The notes under the pieces: generated by a model
Seen by the model: only the letters and a program-made list of their open reading frames with translations
Database searches by the model: none
What the model was told of the DNA's origin: nothing
Program-made: the position numbers and the translations under genes
Part shown: positions 59,277 to 64,000 of the stretch, one piece after another
How the letters are laid out: each line of letters opens with the position of its first letter
Numbering within the stretch: position 1 is the stretch's first letter
From: Mariannaea sp. PMI_226
Taxonomy: Eukaryota > Ascomycota > Sordariomycetes > Hypocreales > Nectriaceae
Assembly: GCA_024336345.1 (NCBI GenBank)
Contig: JANFOG010000009.1
Location: 1,426,001 to 1,490,000, forward strand
DNA length: 64,000 nucleotides
Direction of reading: 5' to 3'

Positions 59277-60789
59277 ATGCAAAGCGACAGAGATTATTTA
59301 CTTTCCCTTCAGGCGGTGCGACGCAATGCCTCCAAGGTCTTCGAGGCTGCCCAAGAGGGCAAGCTGAAGCATTTCAACTATGACTCCGCGCGCATGCCTG
59401 AAGTTGCAGAGTTTGTTATCAATGTCATCAAGGTATCCAGCCTTTTTTTTCTCATCTCAATGCTAATCCCTCCCCTGTCTCTTGACTGACCAACCATACC
59501 CTGCTCCAGCGTGATTTCGGCCCAGACCGATTTAACCAAATCCCACCACACGGCCGCTGGCAGCACTTCAATGTCGGAGACGTACCTCGTGTCGATTCTC
59601 TCCTTTCGACGTGGGACCATGACGGCGTCAAGGATAAGAAAGAAGTGACACGCCGCATCATCGACCTCTTCTTCGTCTCTGTGCTTCTTGATGCTGGCGC
59701 AGGTGACCATTGGCGATTCAGTGAACCCGGTACTGGACAGTCCTACTCAAGAAGCGAGGGCATCGCTGTTGCATCGCTCCACATGTTCAAAGCCGGAGCC
59801 TTTGTATCCGAAGGTGCTTCAGACACCGATCAGGTTGACGGTGCGCGTTTTCGAGATCAATTATTTTATGAGTCGTTACCACTAACCAAGTTTGACCAAG
59901 CAGGTCAGGGTCTCCAGTCACTGAAGGAGGACCAGTTCAATAAGTACTTCCAAATCTCCTCCGACAACCCCATGGTGGGCGTCGCTTCGCGCGTGCAATT
60001 GTTGAATGATGTGGGCACGTCGCTGCTCAATCTACCCGAAATCTTTGGGAAGGCAGGTCGTCCGGGGAATATGGTTGGTAAGTTTGGCGCCTTTCTCACT
60101 CATCACTTGAGCTGCACAAGATTTTTCATCCTAACAGATCTGTAAAAGACTATCTGATATCGAAGGCTGGAGATTCTACCACGCTCAGCTACGAAGGCCT
60201 CTGGTCGTGCCTACAACAAGCTCTTATCCCTTCTTGGCCAAAGAACCGGACTTCCGTTGAGGGTGAACCCATTGGTGATGCGTGGCCCCTTGCAGTGCTT
60301 GCCGAGCGAGCTGTCCGAGATGGCGATGTTTCCCCGCGAAACACAATCCAGCCATTTCACAAGCTAACTCAGTGGCTCGCCTATTCCCTAATGGTCCCCT
60401 TTGTGAGACTTCTCGGGTATAGCTGGACCGGAGCAGAGCTGGGCACTGGTTTGCCTGAGTACCGAAATGGCGGGCTGTTCTACGATCTCAAAGTCCTGTC
60501 TCTCAAGGAGAAGACCCTGGAGGATGGCAAGAAGACATCCGGAGAGGAGCTTCCTGCATATGATGCCGCGTCGGATGTGATTGTGGAGTGGCGTGCCATG
60601 ACTGTAGCCTTGCTTGACGAGCTACATACCGTCATCGGGAAATCGTTTGCTGCAGAGGGTGTTACTCTTACCATGGCTCAGATGTTGGAGGCTGGAAGCT
60701 GGAAGTCAGGCCGTGAGTTGGCGGCCAAGTACCGGCCGGATACCAAGTCGAGCCCTATCTTGGTCCAAGGAGACGGTACTCTGTATTAG
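59277..60789 (+). CDS. URC4: Uracil catabolism protein 4 (DUF1688)
   Basis: Member of the DUF1688/Urc4 family, required with Urc1 for the URC route of uracil breakdown to 3-hydroxypropionate in yeasts and moulds; its exact reaction is not settled. Exons 59277-59432, 59510-59840, 59904-60077 and 60149-60789; 433 aa, the family length. Conserved blocks: PPHGRWQHFNVGDVPRVDSL, the acidic DLFFVSVLLDAGAGDHWRF, NPMVGVASRVQLL, and TGLPEYRNGGLFYDLKVL. The 63-nt intron 59841-59903 is a multiple of three and has no in-frame stop. I splice it out because it has an ACTAAC branch point, and removal gives the family-like VDGQGLQSL. It converges on the methylmalonate-semialdehyde-dehydrogenase gene. Confidence 0.92.
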
Positions 60790-61042
60790 CAAGTAGTCTA
60801 GAAAGTTATCATAAGTCGCTAGGCTTTTTACTAACATCAACACGTCGCATTTATCAAGGATTATGTATGTCATGTAAATTTTTGCGATTTCAATACGTCG
60901 ACTCCCGGATGGGATAACCCTATCTTAGCCAAGGGCTGGAACAGCATAAGCCAATCCAGATGAGATCACGACCGAGAAGAATATTTTTGCAGCCGGAAAA
61001 CCATATATTCCCCAACTTATGTCTATCTAGACTACTATGAGC
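60790..61042. other. Convergent 3' region
   Basis: The 253 bases separating the ends of URC4 and the dehydrogenase gene; both 3' UTRs must lie here. Confidence 0.6.
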
Positions 61043-62733
61043 TTACTGGTGAGTTGGCATGTGGACATCGGCCTTTGTCGAGATGGCATCCTCCTCGGCC
61101 CATTTAGCCGTGACCGTCTTTTGCTGGGTGTAAAAGTTGATTCCTGGGCGTCCATAGAATGTGCTAGCACCTCCTCCAGCGACACTTCTCTTGTTGCCGG
61201 TGAAGGAGAACATGGGCAAGGGCACGGGAATAGGCACGTTGATACCTACCTGGCCGGCTTCGATCTTGCGGCGGAAAGTTTCCGCTGTGGGACCCGAGCG
61301 GGTGAAAATGGCGACTCCATTTCCGTACTCGTTAGCATTGATCAAGTCAATGGCTTGGTCCAGTGTGTCGACATTGAGGCAGACTAGGACAGGGCCAAAA
61401 ATCTCCTCCTTGTAACAACGCATGTTTGGAGTAACGTCTGTAATAATTGTAGGTCCGACCCAGTTGCCGTTGGCATAGGCCGGGTTTGCTGGCTTGAAGC
61501 CTCGTCCATCCAACAACACATGCGCTCCCTCCTCCTCGGCAGATGCAATAAGCGACTCGATGCGAGACTTGCTCTGTGGCGAGATGACAGGGCCTAGATC
61601 AGCCTCCTTCTCAAATCCTCCGTTGACGTTGAGTTGCTTCGCACTCTCGACGAGATCTGAAAGCCACTCCTTGGTTTCTCCAACAAGCACAAGGGTGCTA
61701 AGGGCCATGCAGCGTTGTCCAGCAGCGCCAAACGCCGCACCAACGACGCTCTTGATGAATGTGTTCTTATTGGCATCTGGGAGAACTGCTGCGTGATTCT
61801 TGGCGCCAAGATTGGCCTGGACACGCTTCCCGTTGGCTGAAGCTCGACTATACACATACTCACCGGCTTTGTTGCTTCCAACAAAACTGACAGCCTTGAT
61901 CCTGGGTTCGTCAAGAATGAAATTGACCGTCTTGTGGGCTCCGTGGATGACGTTGAGGACTCCAGGAGGAACACCAGCCTTCTGGCAGAGTTCGGCCAGT
62001 ATCATGGCAGCACCAGGATCTCTTTCGGAACTTTGAGAAATAGTTAGCAAGCTGAAAAGCAAACACTTGGGCAAAGAGCGGGGTTGACGTACGGCTTGAG
62101 AACCATTGTGTTACCGCAGATTGCTGCTACGGGGAAGGACCACAGTGGGATCATGGCGGGGAAGTCTAGTGGATGATGATTAGCAAAGCCGACTCAAATT
62201 GCCACACTCCTTTCAGATGGAGAGAGATGTGGCAGGTTTCATCACTTACTGAAGGGGCAAATAGCAGCCACTACGCCCAAAGGTTCTTTGTACGACCTCG
62301 TCTCCATGTCCTTTGCAACCTCCAGTACTTCTCCCTTGAGCAGCTCTGGGGCAGCACAGGAAGCTTCAGCGACCTGCAGACCACGAAGAACGTCACCCCT
62401 GGCATCAGCAAAAGTCTTTCCTTGCTCAAGCGTGATGTTTGCGGCCAGACGGTCCCAGTTCTCGCGAATCAGGGACACCAGACGAAACATGACCTGTTGG
62501 CGATGGAGAACCGAGGTGGCCCTCCAAGCGGGAAAGGCGCGTTCAGCTGAGTCTACAGCAGCGCGCATCTCAGCGTCGGTGCTCTGCGGCACGCGTGTGA
62601 CGAGATTGTTGGTTGCCGGATCATGGAGCTCGATGAATTCAGTTGACTCGGAAGCTTTGAACTCATTGTCGATGAACCATTGGGTATCGACGACATTTTC
62701 AATCTTGTCGTGGGTTGTGGGGTAATTCGCCAT
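61043..62733 (-). CDS. Methylmalonate-semialdehyde dehydrogenase-type aldehyde dehydrogenase
   Basis: NAD- and CoA-dependent oxidation of malonate or methylmalonate semialdehyde to acetyl- or propionyl-CoA is the expected reaction. Minus-strand exons 62250-62733, 62093-62165 and 61043-62030; 514 aa. The motif [19 protein letters not shown], the NAD-site [10 protein letters not shown] and the catalytic Cys293 in AAGQRCMAL are present. [20 protein letters not shown] and [19 protein letters not shown] are characteristic of this subfamily. The chain starts [20 protein letters not shown] with a TGA only 24 bases upstream in frame. There is no Arg-rich presequence, so a cytosolic location is likely unless a 5' exon was missed. 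Together with URC4 it suggests a pyrimidine-derived C3 pathway (inference). Confidence 0.9.
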
Positions 62734-64000
62734 GATGAAGTTGATGATGAGAGATCACGGATGGATCACAGACGTGTGTTCATGGGAATACCAATTGCGA
62801 GGGCGAAGATTAGGATCCGAACCCCCTCGGTAAACCGGTTCTGTAGCTAAGGTAAGGTGGATTGCGGTGAAGCTCCACGTTACCGAACAGTGGCCGCGTG
62901 ACTCGCTACTCTACCTGACTACTGGTACACATTTCGCCCCAAGTCAGCTGCATGACGAACAAACCAACTCTTGACAGCACAAAACTGTGGGGATTTTGTC
63001 ACTAATAATAAAATAAACAAGCTTAGGTGTTCCGCTTGCCAGAGCAGCTAAATCAATTATTGGCTGACATGAGCCTACTCCAGTTCGCTCTCAAGCGACC
63101 TGAACACACGCGTCATACACAAGCGCCAGCACCACCAATCACTGGGGTGATGACTACAGGGTAGGAAGGGAGAGAGCCCAGAGATCTAAATATGCATAAT
63201 TTATACAATAAGTCTAAAGAAATGCAATGAACAACTTTTTTTGGTGTCAGATGAAGACAAATTGTCAACTCTTGAAGTGCCCCTTGGGGTAGCCTGTCGT
63301 CCTCAAGGCTTGAGTACATAGGGCTTATCTATCTCTCTCGAATTGGGACTTGCGTTGTTGGACGTGATTACTAAACAATCTTCATCACCTCCAACGGGTC
63401 GGCAAGATGTGCTATTTCGCCGCTTCGTGCTTCAAGCCGTTGTTACTACAATCTGGAATTACGATAAGCTAAATAGCTCCCCCAATGTAGAGTCGCTGAC
63501 TACGGAATTCAAAATCTGTTGATGCTACGAGAAAGATAATGAGCAAGGCACAAATCCAACCCAAATTAAACAAGTGTTAAGTGTGGTCTAAATATCTTGC
63601 TAATCTGAGGAAATATGTTTCTTCGCAAGTTCAAGGGTCTGGATCACTTCATAGTTATATTGGGTAGATGAATGCAGTTCACCGGTACGATACAATCTGA
63701 AGCTGTAGTCTAAGCAATCCTTGTTACTGACGTCGGTAATCGGGAGTTACCAGGGTCCGATGCTTTGTGAGTCACATATTTCATGCAGGGAGCCGTGTAA
63801 TACCTCGCTTTTCTTCCTTTCCCCTCTCGAATCCCGCTCGTCTGCCACTTCTTGACGATCTTGATCCATTTCGCAGGGAAATCCTGTATCCTCCAGGGTC
63901 GACAAACATGTCAGTTCAATCCTGTTGCCTCAAGGGATTCAAATGGGAGGGGAGCCCAACTGGTCACATCGAGAAACTTGACAATCTCAATGTATACGTT
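62734..64000. other. Intergenic stretch to window edge
   Basis: Promoter of the dehydrogenase gene, then no supported gene. A gene starting beyond the right edge cannot be judged. Confidence 0.35.

Overview
The window is nuclear DNA of a filamentous ascomycete (Pezizomycotina), most probably a Eurotiales mould of the Penicillium/Aspergillus type. Reasons seen in the sequence: GT-AG introns of about 50-90 nt, many with CTAAC-like branch points; several Zn2Cys6 regulators; a HET-domain gene; a class III chitin synthase; a CYP504 P450; and a tRNA gene with a short intron after the anticodon. The genus is inference. Exon models were built by hand. Each spliced protein-coding model given here keeps its reading frame across every junction, except that the gene at 29.1-32.6 kb contains one in-frame TAG.

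Left part (0.5-16 kb): a peroxisomal-type flavin amine oxidase, an MFS monocarboxylate-type transporter, two Zn2Cys6 regulators lying tail to tail, an intron-containing tRNA-Ile(AAU), and a CYP504 (phenylacetate-hydroxylase-type) P450. Together these could deaminate aromatic amines, move the acids and hydroxylate phenylacetate. That is a hypothesis based on neighbourhood.

Middle (16-42 kb): a 5-kb gene-free stretch precedes a class III chitin synthase with an unusual His/Ser/Arg-repeat N-terminus. Then follow a small secreted Cys-rich protein, a conserved fungal hypothetical protein, and a divergent pair. One member of the pair is a large protein with a trypsin-like triad and a C-terminal membrane segment, carrying an in-frame TAG. 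The other is a C-terminally membrane-anchored protein. Another small secreted Cys-rich protein and a DAO-type FAD oxidoreductase come next.

Right-middle (41-53 kb): coding-like debris and a single-exon HET-domain gene, a phenol-hydroxylase-type FAD monooxygenase, a DJ-1/PfpI (isonitrile-hydratase-like) protein, a voltage-gated proton channel with all key residues, a short secreted precursor with KR sites and a duplicated segment, and a YjlB-like cupin.

Right part (53-64 kb): a third Zn2Cys6 regulator (CTF1-like), a tiny mitochondrial-type membrane protein, and a convergent pair: URC4 (DUF1688, uracil catabolism) and a methylmalonate-semialdehyde-dehydrogenase-type enzyme without an obvious mitochondrial presequence. 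The two could act in one pyrimidine-degradation route.
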